The position numbers and the translations under genes are program-made. The notes under the pieces are model-generated. The model was not told the origin of the DNA. It did not search any database and saw nothing but the letters and a program-made list of their open reading frames with translations. From positions 1 through 60,342 of the forward strand of contig NZ_CAFK01000263.1 in the NCBI RefSeq assembly GCF_000239815.1: a stretch of 60,342 nt of DNA, read 5' to 3'. This DNA comes from Bradyrhizobium sp. STM 3843 (GTDB lineage Bacteria > Pseudomonadota > Alphaproteobacteria > Rhizobiales > Xanthobacteraceae). Below are positions 18,882 to 27,111 of the stretch, piece after piece. Each line of letters starts with the position of its first letter. Position 1 is the first letter of the stretch.

Positions 18882-20086
18882 GATCAACCATGTCACTGTC
18901 ACTCACGCCAGATGAATTGCGCTTCAGAGATGAGGTGCGCGCCTTCATTGGTACCCATCTTCCGCCCGGATTGCGGCGGGCGAGCTCTCTCACCGTCTCA
19001 TTCTTTTCGGATCCCGATGTTGTCGCACCCTGGCAAAGGGCCTTGCATGAGCGCGGCTGGGTCGCGCCCGGCTGGCCCCAGGAATATGGCGGCCCCGGCT
19101 GGTCCGCGACGCAACGCTGGATCTTCGAATCCGAATGTGCGCGAGCAGGGGCCCCGCAGCTGTCTCCCATGGGCATCAAGATGGTGGGACCCGTCTTGAT
19201 CCGCTTTGGGACCCCTGAGCAAAAGAAACATTACCTGCCTCGCATCCTCAGCGGCGAGGATCGGTGGTGCCAGGGATACTCCGAGCCGGGCTCCGGTTCC
19301 GACCTGGCCTCGCTGAAGACGCGTGCGGTTCGCCGCGGTGATCATTACATCGTCACCGGTACCAAGATCTGGACGACGCACGCGCATTTCGCCAATCGCA
19401 TGTTCGCCCTGGTCCGCACCAGCGACGAGCCGAGGCAGCAGGATGGCATCAGCTTCCTGCTCATCGACATGGCATCGCCAGGCATCATCATCCGCCCGAT
19501 CATGATGATCAGCGGCGATCACGACGTTAATCAAGTATTCTTCGACGAGGTCGAGGTCCCGGTCACCAATCTCGTCGGCGAGGAGGGGCGGGGCTGGACC
19601 TGCGGCAAGTATCTGCTGGAGTTCGAGCGGGGCGGCGGTGTCAACTCGCCGAAACTGAGATATGCGCTGGGGAAGGTGAGGGGACTGGCCAACTCCGACC
19701 TGTCCTGCCACGCGATATCGCATCCGGAGATCGCGACCAAACTGTCGGAAATCGAGCTCGATCTCCAGACGCTCGAGTTTGCAGAGTTGAAGGTCTTGTC
19801 TGCGTTGCAGAGAGGCGACAATCCCGGACCGGTATCGTCGGTCCTCAAGCTGCGTGCCAGCGAAATCCACCAGGCTATCTCCCGCGTGGGAGTTGAAATA
19901 GTTGGGCAGCATGCGTTGGTGGAGGAAACACGCCGTCCTCTCTATGCTCTCAGTGACGAGCCGCTCATTCCCGAGGAGGTGCTCAGCGTCGTCCCCCGTC
20001 ATCTCAACGGCCGCGCCAACACGATCTTCGGCGGCAGCTCGGAAATCCAGCGCGATATCATCGCCAAGCAGGTGCTTGGGCTTTGA
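18878..20086 (+). CDS. acyl-CoA dehydrogenase, FAD-motif subunit
   Basis: A 402-residue dehydrogenase with the full GYSEPGSGSDLASLKTRA segment and the terminal FGGSSEIQRDIIAKQVLGL. Its start overlaps the stop of the preceding gene (ATGA), which favours coupled translation and assembly of an alpha2beta2 enzyme. An internal ATG at 18890 is a possible alternative start. It corresponds to the C-terminal half of the fused dehydrogenase at 7320. It is the last gene of the operator 4 unit. Confidence 0.9.
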   Translation: MRSTMSLSLTPDELRFRDEVRAFIGTHLPPGLRRASSLTVSFFSDPDVVAPWQRALHERGWVAPGWPQEYGGPGWSATQRWIFESECARAGAPQLSPMGIKMVGPVLIRFGTPEQKKHYLPRILSGEDRWCQGYSEPGSGSDLASLKTRAVRRGDHYIVTGTKIWTTHAHFANRMFALVRTSDEPRQQDGISFLLIDMASPGIIIRPIMMISGDHDVNQVFFDEVEVPVTNLVGEEGRGWTCGKYLLEFERGGGVNSPKLRYALGKVRGLANSDLSCHAISHPEIATKLSEIELDLQTLEFAELKVLSALQRGDNPGPVSSVLKLRASEIHQAISRVGVEIVGQHALVEETRRPLYALSDEPLIPEEVLSVVPRHLNGRANTIFGGSSEIQRDIIAKQVLGL

Positions 20087-20146
20087 GGGCGTCGCCAGAT
20101 CACGGCAATCGAGCCCTGACGGAGGTCACCCTGCGGTGTGCGGCCC

Positions 20147-20551
20147 TCACCCGGGATCAGGAGCGAACATCGGGATCATCGTCCCGCCGTCGGCCGGTTT
20201 AAAAACGACGTGGACACGTTGTCCGATCCGCAACGAGTCGAGATCGCAATCGACGATATTGCTCAACATCGTGACGCCCTCGTCGAGCCTGACATAGGCG
20301 ATCGCGTAAGGGATGGGGCCGGCACGGCGCGTGACGCTCACGCTGTAGATCTGACCTTTGCCGGCGACATCGCTCCATTCGGTCTCGCCGAGGCAGTAAG
20401 GACAAAGGGGGCGGGGATACCAATGCGGCTTGCGGCAGGTACTGCAGACCTTCACGCGAAGCGACCCGTTTGCGGTGGCGGCAAAGAACGGTTCTGTTGC
20501 GGGGTCATGGACCGCTGAGCCGAGAGGGCGGTCCTGGTACATCGTCGTCAT
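20147..20551 (-). CDS. DUF35 OB-fold/zinc-ribbon protein, partner of thiolase-like protein
   Basis: A 134-residue protein with a rubredoxin-like zinc ribbon (CSTCRKPHWYPRPLCPYC) followed by an OB fold. DUF35 proteins bind CoA esters and form complexes with SCP2-type thiolase-like proteins. In steroid degradation such a pair (Ltp2 with the ChsH2 DUF35 domain) acts as a retro-aldolase. The start at 20551 sits one base past the stop of the thiolase-like gene, so the two are translationally coupled. A start at 20581 would overlap that gene for no reason. Confidence 0.88.
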   Translation of the reverse strand: MTTMYQDRPLGSAVHDPATEPFFAATANGSLRVKVCSTCRKPHWYPRPLCPYCLGETEWSDVAGKGQIYSVSVTRRAGPIPYAIAYVRLDEGVTMLSNIVDCDLDSLRIGQRVHVVFKPADGGTMIPMFAPDPG

Positions 20552-20552
20552 C

Positions 20553-21719
20553 TCACGCGCGCTCCATGATGAGGGTGGCACTGCCGTGGCGGGAGCCGAG
20601 CAGGCCGCCGGTGCCCTGAGCCAAGGCCAGGCTGCAATCGGGGACCTGGACCTTGGGATGGGCCTCGCCGCGCAACTGTCGGACCGCCTCGATCACCTTG
20701 GTGATGCCGCCGCGATTGGCTGGATGATTGTTGCAGAGGCCGCCGCCATCCGTATTGAAGGGAAGCTTGCCAATCCCCGAAATCAGATTGCCGTCGGCGA
20801 CGAAGCGGCCACCCTTGCCCTTCTCGCAAAAGCCGAGATCCTCGATCTGCATGAGAACGGTGATGGTGAAGCTGTCGTAGATCGAGGCATATTGAATGTC
20901 CGCTGGTTTGACCCCGGCTTCTTCGAAAGCGCGCGGACCGGACCACGCTGCGCCAGAGAAGGTCAGGTCGACCTGTCCGTTGAGCTGCCCCTTGATCGCT
21001 TCACCGCCACCGAGAACGTTGACGACGGGGCGCTTGAGCGAGCGCGCGATCTCCGGGCGAACGACGACCAGCGCGCCGCCGCCATCGCTGACGACGCAGC
21101 AGTCGAGCCGATGCAGGGGATCGGAGATCATCGGCGACGCCAGCACATCGTCGACCGTGACAGAGTCGCGCAGCATCGCATTCGGGTTATACTGCGCGTG
21201 CGTGGCGGCCGCCACTTTGATCCAGGCCAGTTGTTCGCTGGTCGTCCCGTATTCGTACATGTGCCGCGCCGCCGCGAGCGCATACATGTTGACCGTCACG
21301 GGCGCATAGGGCGCCTCCCAAGGTACGTCCGGCGTGCCGGCGCCGACCAACCTCGGCGCCACGCCGCTCGATCCCTCGCTCCGTGGCCGACCGGCGAGCG
21401 TGATCAGGGCCACGTCGCACTTGCCCGTCGCGATGGCCTGGGCTGCATGTGAGACGTGAATCAGATAGGCGGACCCGCCGGTGTCGGTGCTGTCCACATG
21501 GCGGGGACGGAGCCCCAAATAGTCCGCCATGCTGTTTGGGCCCAGCCCAGGCGCGTCGCCGGCACAGAAATAGCCGTCGACATCCTCAAGGCGCAGCCCT
21601 GCGTCTTCCAGCGCCCCGCGCGCACATTCGGCATGCAGCTGCGCAACGGTCTTATCAGGAGCTTTGCGGGTCGGGTGCTCGAAGGCACCTGCAATGCAGG
21701 CCTTGCGTCGAACGCTCAT
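20553..21719 (-). CDS. SCP2/Ltp-type thiolase-like protein (probable retro-aldolase)
   Basis: A 388-residue thiolase-fold protein. The position where true thiolases hold the nucleophilic cysteine is STDTGGSAYLIHV, with no cysteine, so ordinary thiolysis is unlikely. The C-terminal loop reads GGGLCNNHPANRGG, keeping an active-site-like histidine, and the YDSFT segment common in Ltp proteins is present. With the coupled DUF35 partner it fits an aldolase that cleaves a beta-hydroxyacyl-CoA made by the MaoC hydratase. It is divergent from the MaoC gene across operator 5. Confidence 0.88.
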   Translation of the reverse strand: MSVRRKACIAGAFEHPTRKAPDKTVAQLHAECARGALEDAGLRLEDVDGYFCAGDAPGLGPNSMADYLGLRPRHVDSTDTGGSAYLIHVSHAAQAIATGKCDVALITLAGRPRSEGSSGVAPRLVGAGTPDVPWEAPYAPVTVNMYALAAARHMYEYGTTSEQLAWIKVAAATHAQYNPNAMLRDSVTVDDVLASPMISDPLHRLDCCVVSDGGGALVVVRPEIARSLKRPVVNVLGGGEAIKGQLNGQVDLTFSGAAWSGPRAFEEAGVKPADIQYASIYDSFTITVLMQIEDLGFCEKGKGGRFVADGNLISGIGKLPFNTDGGGLCNNHPANRGGITKVIEAVRQLRGEAHPKVQVPDCSLALAQGTGGLLGSRHGSATLIMERA

Positions 21720-21800
21720 CAGGATCTCGAGCTCCTGTTCATTTTGTGGGCGCTGCGTCTGCGTGAAGCCTCGTTGACCACCATGCGACCGGTCTATATC

Positions 21801-21815
21801 ATTGGTTCAACCAAA
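21801..21815. promoter_or_regulatory. operator 5: TGGT-N3-ACCA palindrome in divergent promoter
   Basis: ATTGGTTCAACCAAA lies between the thiolase-like gene (minus, start 21719) and the MaoC gene (plus, start 21863). On the plus strand a TATATC box ends immediately before it. On the minus strand TTGTAT (21820-21815) and TATAGA (21798-21793), spaced 16, straddle it. One bound repressor could therefore silence both units. Confidence 0.75.
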
Positions 21816-21862
21816 TACAAGGGTCGACCCTGAATTGAGGATCGCGAGGAGAGCAGTCGGAC

Positions 21863-22726
21863 ATGGTGGATTATGCAAAGACCCGGGCGTGGCGGTCGGG
21901 CGATGTTCGGCAGGCCTATACGCCGAGAGACACGATCCTCTATGCGCTTGGCGTCGGGGCCGCGAGCGATCCGCTCGACTCTCGGCAATTGCGCCTCGTC
22001 TACGAACAGGATCTGGTGGCGCTTCCGACGATGGCCAGCGTGCTGGCTTCACCGGGCGCCTGGATGAGGGACAACGCGGAGCTCGGTATCGACTTCGCAA
22101 AAATGGTGCATGGCGAACAGTCCGTGCAGATCCATGCCGCTCTTCCTCCGAGCGGAATTCTGGTCGGCAGGAGCCGCGTCGCTCGGCTGGTGGACAAGGG
22201 CGTTGGCAAGGGCGCCGTCATGCATGTCGAGAAGGAGCTATGGACCGAGACCAACAATCAATTGGTGGCGGTTTGCGAACAGGTGCTCTTTCTTCGCGGC
22301 GATGGCGGCTTCTCGAAGGACGCGGGTGGTGACGAGCCTGCCACCGCTCCGGCGCCTGTTCCGGATCGTGCGCCTGACAGGGTGATCATGTTGCAGACGC
22401 GTCCCGATCAGGCGGTGCTTTACCGGCTATCCGGGGACCTCAATCCTCTGCACATCGATCCCGCCTTTGCAGCCAAAGCCGGTTTTCCGCGGCCGATCCT
22501 GCATGGACTTGCGACTTATGGATTCGCCTGCCGCGGCCTGATTGAAGCGTTCTGTGACAGCGACCCTGCAAGGCTGAAGGCAATGCGGGCGCGCATGTCC
22601 GCGCCGGTCTTCCCGGGTGATACGATCCTACTCGAATGCTGGCGTGTTGGTGAGCGGATCGCGTTCCAGGCGCGCGTCGCCGATCGCGACGTGATGGTCC
22701 TGAGTTATGGCTGGGCCGCGACGTGA
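21863..22726 (+). CDS. MaoC-like enoyl-CoA hydratase (double hotdog)
   Basis: A 287-residue protein with two hotdog domains. The C-terminal one carries the hydratase-2 motif YRLSGDLNPLHIDPAFA with the catalytic aspartate and histidine, followed by FPRPILHGLATYG. It would hydrate a 2-enoyl-CoA to a 3-hydroxyacyl-CoA, the step between the acyl-CoA dehydrogenases and the retro-aldolase or SDR. The ATG at 21863 follows GAGGAGAG. It is the first gene of a two-gene unit with the SDR, under operator 5. Confidence 0.9.
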   Translation: MVDYAKTRAWRSGDVRQAYTPRDTILYALGVGAASDPLDSRQLRLVYEQDLVALPTMASVLASPGAWMRDNAELGIDFAKMVHGEQSVQIHAALPPSGILVGRSRVARLVDKGVGKGAVMHVEKELWTETNNQLVAVCEQVLFLRGDGGFSKDAGGDEPATAPAPVPDRAPDRVIMLQTRPDQAVLYRLSGDLNPLHIDPAFAAKAGFPRPILHGLATYGFACRGLIEAFCDSDPARLKAMRARMSAPVFPGDTILLECWRVGERIAFQARVADRDVMVLSYGWAAT

Positions 22727-22784
22727 TCCACGGCTTTTGACCCCTGCATAATAATGACCTTCACCAGGTATCGAGGAACGAGAA

Positions 22785-23561
22785 ATGACAAAGAATATGG
22801 TGTCGCTGGAAGGCCGGACAGTCGTCGTCACCGGTGCGGCGCAAGGCATCGGCAAGGCAACGGCTGAACTTGCGATCGAGCTTGGCGCCAATGTGGTTGC
22901 GGTCGATCTCAACGGCGCGGCGCTCGAGACCGGGCTCGCGACCTTGCCTGCAGAGCGGCTGATGAAGGTCGTTGGTAGCGTGACCGATGCCGAGCTCGCC
23001 GCAAAGACGGTCGACGATGCAGTTGGCCGGTTCGGCTCGGTTAATGGGCTGGTCAACAATGCCGGAATCGTTCGTCCCGCGATGATCGAGAAAATGAGCG
23101 CGCATCAATGGCAGGAGGTCATCGATGTTCACCTCACCGGTGCTTTCCTCTGGCTGCAGGCGGTCGGCCGTCATCTGGTCCAGCGCGCGAAGGAGGGCGA
23201 AACGACCGGTGGCTCCATCGTGAACATCTCCTCGGACGCAGGACGGAAGGGCTCGATTGGTCAGATCAACTACGCCGCCGCCAAGGCCGGACTGCTTGGG
23301 ATGACCATGACCGCGGCGCGGGAATGGGGCAAATACAACATCAGGACCAACTCGATCTGCTTCGGGGTGGTTGAGACGCCGATGACCGAGGTCGTACGGG
23401 GTGAGAAATTCAGGGACGGCATGCTGGCACAGATCCCTCTGGGGCGATGGGCAACGCCGGACGAAGTTGTCAGGACGGTCTGCTTCCTGCTTTCGGATGC
23501 CTCCTCCTACACCACCGGCCAGCACATTGGCGTGAACGGCGGTTTCCACATCAGCCTTTGA
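22785..23561 (+). CDS. short-chain dehydrogenase/reductase
   Basis: A 258-residue classical SDR. The cofactor loop TGAAQGIG is near residue 16, NNAG near the middle, the catalytic serine in NISSDAG, the YAAAK tyrosine-lysine pair, and a C-terminal VNGGF. It likely oxidises a 3-hydroxyacyl-CoA or an alcohol of the same pathway with NAD(P)+. It begins 58 bases after the MaoC gene behind GAGGAACGAG and is the last gene of this unit. A rho-independent terminator follows. Confidence 0.93.
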   Translation: MTKNMVSLEGRTVVVTGAAQGIGKATAELAIELGANVVAVDLNGAALETGLATLPAERLMKVVGSVTDAELAAKTVDDAVGRFGSVNGLVNNAGIVRPAMIEKMSAHQWQEVIDVHLTGAFLWLQAVGRHLVQRAKEGETTGGSIVNISSDAGRKGSIGQINYAAAKAGLLGMTMTAAREWGKYNIRTNSICFGVVETPMTEVVRGEKFRDGMLAQIPLGRWATPDEVVRTVCFLLSDASSYTTGQHIGVNGGFHISL

Positions 23562-23629
23562 TCACGACAGCCTTCGCGTCTCCCTCAGCATCTTGGACCA
23601 CCTGCGATGTCGAATGCGAAGGCAAAACT

Positions 23630-23669
23630 GCCGGTGGGCTGCGCAACCGGCGCGCCCACCGGCTTTTTT
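23630..23669 (+). terminator. rho-independent terminator after the MaoC-SDR unit
   Basis: The ten-base perfect stem GCCGGTGGGC/GCCCACCGGC with a 14-base loop is followed by six T residues. On the opposite strand the stem is followed by AGTTTT, so it may also end the leftward substrate-binding protein transcript that stops at 23680. Confidence 0.9.
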
Positions 23670-23679
23670 CCACCGTGTT

Positions 23680-24894
23680 TTAATCGGCTGTCATTGGATC
23701 GCCTAACAACGTCCAGCTGGTTCCATCAAAGACAGCAATTCGGAGCGTCTTGAACGGAGTGTAGTCCTCGGGCGTGGTGCTGATCGTCACTCCTGGCAGC
23801 ATCATCGGGATTCGTTCGCCGTGAAGCGATGTCGCCTGACGGATCAGGTTCTCGCGGGTCAATTGGTCGCCGCACTTCTTCAACACCGCAGCCTGCGCGT
23901 TCAAGTTCATATAGGCGACCAGAACCGAGTAGTCGTCGGGATTGACCGATGGTGCATATTTCACCAGGAAATCCTTGTAGACCTTGACCTCATCATCGTT
24001 GGCCCAGGCGGGATCGCCCGGTTGCTTGAGGAATTGCGTCGTCACCAATCCGCGGGACGCGTCGAGACCGGCCGGTTTCAGCACTGTTTCGACGGAAGCG
24101 GTCGATCCCCCGATGATGTGCAGTGGGTGCCAATCCAGTTCATGGGTCTTGCGGATCGACTGTGCCGCCGCCTTGGCCGAGGACTGCTCGATGAAGGTAT
24201 CGATGCCTGCCGTTTTCAGCTGCACGATCTGGGAATCGATCGTCGGGTCTGCAATTTCATAAGATGCCTCCGCTGTGATCAAATTCGCTTTAGCGCCCAG
24301 GCCTGCCCGTAAGCCCTTCAGATAGTCCTTCCCGAAATCATCGTTCTGATAGAGCACGCCGATCTTGGCGTCCGGCTTGGTCTTGAGGATGTATTTGGCG
24401 ACCACGCGGCCTTCGGTCTCGAAGTCCGGGTAGAGCGGCACGGTCCAGGGAAACTGTTTGGGATCGTTGAAGCGGCGGCCGCCCGCAGTGATGAAGAGTT
24501 GCGGTACTTTCTTGGAGTTCAGGAACTTCTGGATGGCGACGTTCGGCACCGTTCCGATCGTGCCGACTTCGGCCAGCACGCCGACATCCTCGATAAGTTT
24601 GCGGGACTGCTCGATGGCCTTGGGCGCGCTGTAGGCATTATCGAGCTGCGTGAAGCTGATCTTACGACCGTTGATCCCGCCTTGCTCGTTGAGCATGTTG
24701 AAATAGCCAACGACCGCCCGTCCGGCCCCCGCGCCAAAGGCGGAGGCCGGTCCGCTGAGCGGCGTCGATTGGCCCAGCTTGATCTCGGTATCGCTGACTC
24801 CCGGACCATAGGTCTTCTGGGCATGCGCCGCTGAGAGGGATAGGAACGCGGCGGCGAATATCGAGTACGATGTCAGGATCGATCGGCGGCTCAA
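23680..24894 (-). CDS. Liv-type ABC transporter substrate-binding protein (orphan)
   Basis: A 404-residue periplasmic binding protein with a signal peptide ending in AHA, before QKTYGPGVSDTEIKLGQ. It belongs to the Peripla_BP_6 family but to a different branch from the two proteins at 3118 and 29842. The start codon is TTG at 24894, six bases after GGAGGA, with no ATG in a better position. It follows the acyl-CoA dehydrogenase gene by 37 bases and is probably co-transcribed from operator 6. No permease or ATPase genes are near. Confidence 0.9.
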   Translation of the reverse strand: MSRRSILTSYSIFAAAFLSLSAAHAQKTYGPGVSDTEIKLGQSTPLSGPASAFGAGAGRAVVGYFNMLNEQGGINGRKISFTQLDNAYSAPKAIEQSRKLIEDVGVLAEVGTIGTVPNVAIQKFLNSKKVPQLFITAGGRRFNDPKQFPWTVPLYPDFETEGRVVAKYILKTKPDAKIGVLYQNDDFGKDYLKGLRAGLGAKANLITAEASYEIADPTIDSQIVQLKTAGIDTFIEQSSAKAAAQSIRKTHELDWHPLHIIGGSTASVETVLKPAGLDASRGLVTTQFLKQPGDPAWANDDEVKVYKDFLVKYAPSVNPDDYSVLVAYMNLNAQAAVLKKCGDQLTRENLIRQATSLHGERIPMMLPGVTISTTPEDYTPFKTLRIAVFDGTSWTLLGDPMTAD

Positions 24895-24931
24895 GGCGCT
24901 TCCTCCAGGTCTGTTTTTTGATTTGTTGAGA

Positions 24932-26068
24932 CTATCGAAGCAGCTCGCGGGCGATCACGAGGCGCTGGATCTGGTTCGTGCCCTCGAAGATCTGGGTCAG
25001 CTTGGCGTCGCGCATCATTCGCTCGACCGGATAATCCATGGTATAGCCGTAGCCGCCGAACACCTGCACGGCGTCGGTGGTGACCTTCATCGCCATGTCG
25101 CTGGCGAAACACTTGGCCATACTGGCGAGCAGATTGAGGCGCTTCCAGTCGCCGACGTCTCCAGCGCGGGCGCATTCATAGACCAGCGCGCGCGCAGCCT
25201 CGATCTGCATGGCCATGTCAGCCAGCATGAACTGCACGCCCTGAAACTCGGAGATGCTCTTCTTGAACTGCTTTCGTTCCTTGGCGTAGGTGAGGCTGGC
25301 TTCGAATGCGCCTTGGGCGAGGCCGACGCATTGCGCGCCGATGGTCGGCCGGTTGAGGTCGAGCGCACGCATGGAAGCCTTGAAGCCCTTGCCTTCCTCA
25401 CCGACGAGGTTTTCCGCAGGCACACGCACGTTATCCAGGAAGATCGGCGTGTTCGGCGCGCCGCGGAATCCCATCTTGCGCTCATGCCGCCCGAAGCTGA
25501 TGCCCGGCATCTTCGGCTCGAGAATGAACGCGCTGATACCGTCTGAACCCGGGCTGTCGCTGGTGCGCGCCATCAGGACAATGTAGTCGGCGGCCACGCC
25601 GTAGCTGCACCATTGCTTCCGCCCGTTGATGATGTAGCTGTCGCCGTCCTTGCGCGCGCGGGTATTCAAGGCCGAAACGTCCGATCCTGCCTGGGGTTCG
25701 GAGATCGCTATCGCTGTCACCACCCCGCCTTTGGCGATGATCGGCAGAAACCTCTGCCGCTGCTCTTCCGAGCCGAAGTGCAGGAGCGGCATGATGAACA
25801 TAGTGTTGAGGCCCGCAATCGAGGCGCAAGCCGGCGACACCTTCGAGATCTCCTCGCGTGCAATGCACATCATGGTCAAATTGCCGTTCGGGCCGCCATA
25901 TTGCTCCGGGACCCAGAGCTGCATCAGTCCCATCTCGCCGAACAGCCTGACGAGCTCTTCGGGGAAACGATCGGTTTCATCGATCTCGGCTGCGATGGGC
26001 GCCACATGCTTGGCGACCATCTTCTGGATGCCGTCGCGAAACACGACCTGCTCTTCGGTGAAATTCAT
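24932..26068 (-). CDS. acyl-CoA dehydrogenase (short/medium-chain type)
   Basis: A 378-residue single-domain enzyme with the FAD segment ISEPQAGSDVSALNTRA, GGYGYTMDYPVERMMRDAK and IFEGTNQIQRLVIARELL, where the glutamate is the usual catalytic base. It looks fully active and would feed ETF. The ATG at 26068 lies behind GGGAGA and downstream of the operator and promoter. A frame extending to 26143 would run through the operator. It forms a unit with the binding protein gene behind it. Confidence 0.93.
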   Translation of the reverse strand: MNFTEEQVVFRDGIQKMVAKHVAPIAAEIDETDRFPEELVRLFGEMGLMQLWVPEQYGGPNGNLTMMCIAREEISKVSPACASIAGLNTMFIMPLLHFGSEEQRQRFLPIIAKGGVVTAIAISEPQAGSDVSALNTRARKDGDSYIINGRKQWCSYGVAADYIVLMARTSDSPGSDGISAFILEPKMPGISFGRHERKMGFRGAPNTPIFLDNVRVPAENLVGEEGKGFKASMRALDLNRPTIGAQCVGLAQGAFEASLTYAKERKQFKKSISEFQGVQFMLADMAMQIEAARALVYECARAGDVGDWKRLNLLASMAKCFASDMAMKVTTDAVQVFGGYGYTMDYPVERMMRDAKLTQIFEGTNQIQRLVIARELLR

Positions 26069-26103
26069 AACGGTCCGTTTCTCCCTGCTTACGGCGATTA
26101 TCA

Positions 26104-26117
26104 ATGGTTGGACCAAT
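26104..26117. promoter_or_regulatory. operator 6: TGGT-N3-ACCA palindrome
   Basis: ATGGTTGGACCAAT lies 35 bases upstream of the acyl-CoA dehydrogenase start at 26068. It overlaps the -10 box of a leftward promoter by three bases. Its reverse complement is the same 14-base sequence as operator 2. Confidence 0.75.
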
Positions 26118-26143
26118 ATAGACGTGGAATGCAGGAGTGACAA
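26115..26143 (-). promoter_or_regulatory. sigma-70-like promoter for leftward acyl-CoA dehydrogenase unit
   Basis: Reading leftward, TTGTCA (26143-26138) and TATATT (26120-26115) are separated by exactly 17 bases. The -10 box overlaps operator 6. This is the best promoter-operator overlap of the set. Confidence 0.6.
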
Positions 26144-26383
26144 GCAGGAGCGGGCGTTCGGTCGCTAGCACAGGGGCCGTGCTCGCCCGGAGCTCGGCTG
26201 CTGGATGTGCTATGGGCCAGGAGGCATCGAGTCTGCGTTCGCTTCCCCGCGCGTCATCGGCACCTAGCTGCCATCAAGGACGATGTCGGTTTGGGGCGGG
26301 TGCCCGCTGTGCGGGACGCGCTGCTGCACGCGCGCACGCTCTATGGCAAATGACGCTCTTGTTCGGGGTGTCCGGCGTCGAGC

Positions 26384-26917
26384 TCAAGCCCGCTTCGTGC
26401 TGGCTGGGCCGCCTGCACGGCGTTCTCCGTCGGCGAGCGGTTCCAACGTCGATGCCTTGGCGATCGCCTGCAGGCATTTGAGAAAATGGGCGCGGTCTTC
26501 CTTGTCCAGGGGCGCCAGCATGATGTTCTGCAATTGGGCTGCGGCCGGAACCACGGCGAGGAGGGCTTCCTCACCTCTTGAGGTGATCTGAACCTGGAAC
26601 GAGCGAGCGTCATCCACGTTGCGCTTCCTGGAGACGAGCTTGCGGGCTGTCATGCGTTTCAGCATCTCACTCAGCGTGTTGCGGTCGCAGCTGATCCGCT
26701 CTGCCAGTACGGAAGGGGTTAGGGCGCCAAGCTGGTACAGCGCCATGAGGACACCAAACTGGCGCGGCGTGATGTCTGTCTGGCTGGTCAGGCTTTGATA
26801 AAGGGCATCGTAGCGGGCTTCCAAGAGTCGTAGCAGGAAGCCCATACCGCCTTCGAGCTGCCACCCACGGGCCATCTCCGCGGCTGAGCTCGTCTTGGTG
26901 TCCCTACCGACTGACAT
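26384..26917 (-). CDS. MarR-family transcriptional regulator
   Basis: A 177-residue winged-helix regulator. ITPRQFGVLMALYQLGALTPSVLAE begins the core, CDRNTLSEMLKRM is the recognition helix, and KRNVDDARSFQVQIT the wing. MarR proteins usually repress a divergent catabolic operon until an aromatic or phenolic ligand binds. Here the divergent unit starts with a HicB-like gene and a Rieske oxygenase. A perfect 14-base palindrome at 27059-27072 in the shared region is a possible target, though closer to the plus-strand promoter. The C-terminal tail is poorly conserved. Confidence 0.9.
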   Translation of the reverse strand: MSVGRDTKTSSAAEMARGWQLEGGMGFLLRLLEARYDALYQSLTSQTDITPRQFGVLMALYQLGALTPSVLAERISCDRNTLSEMLKRMTARKLVSRKRNVDDARSFQVQITSRGEEALLAVVPAAAQLQNIMLAPLDKEDRAHFLKCLQAIAKASTLEPLADGERRAGGPASTKRA

Positions 26918-27054
26918 GCTGTCCTGGTCCCGGCTAACGTTCCATTTCGGATCAGCCGTTACCAGCTGGCTCGATTGCTCTCAATCTTCTCAGCAGCAAG
27001 GCGAAGTGCACCTGTGGAATGAAAGGCGTTTGGTGCTTGCAAAGCAATCGCAAT

Positions 27055-27072
27055 TATAATACGTATACGTAT
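27055..27072 (+). promoter_or_regulatory. TATAAT box with abutting palindrome ATACGTATACGTAT
   Basis: A consensus -10 box TATAAT (27055-27060) overlaps by two bases a perfect 14-base palindrome (27059-27072). No clear -35 box is found at 17 bases. The palindrome would cover the transcription start of the Rieske oxygenase operon and is a candidate operator for the divergent MarR protein. The transcript would start near 27067, consistent with the GTG start at 27112. Confidence 0.55.
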
Positions 27073-27111
27073 CAAAATGGAGCGCCACAAGACGCTCTCG
27101 GGGAGGTTCCA

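Larger units (their letters stand above)
26069..26383. other. intergenic region between leftward units
   Basis: Apart from operator 6 and its promoter near 26104-26143, this stretch holds no gene I can support. A short plus-strand frame near 26200-26354, ending DALLHARTLYGK, reads like ordinary protein but has no start, ribosome site or recognisable family. It might be a decayed gene end. Confidence 0.35.

Noticed and set aside
17562..18902. A 446-codon minus-strand frame over the acyl-CoA dehydrogenase
   Set aside because: Antisense to a gene with clear family motifs. The antisense product is rich in H, R and G with no recognisable domain.
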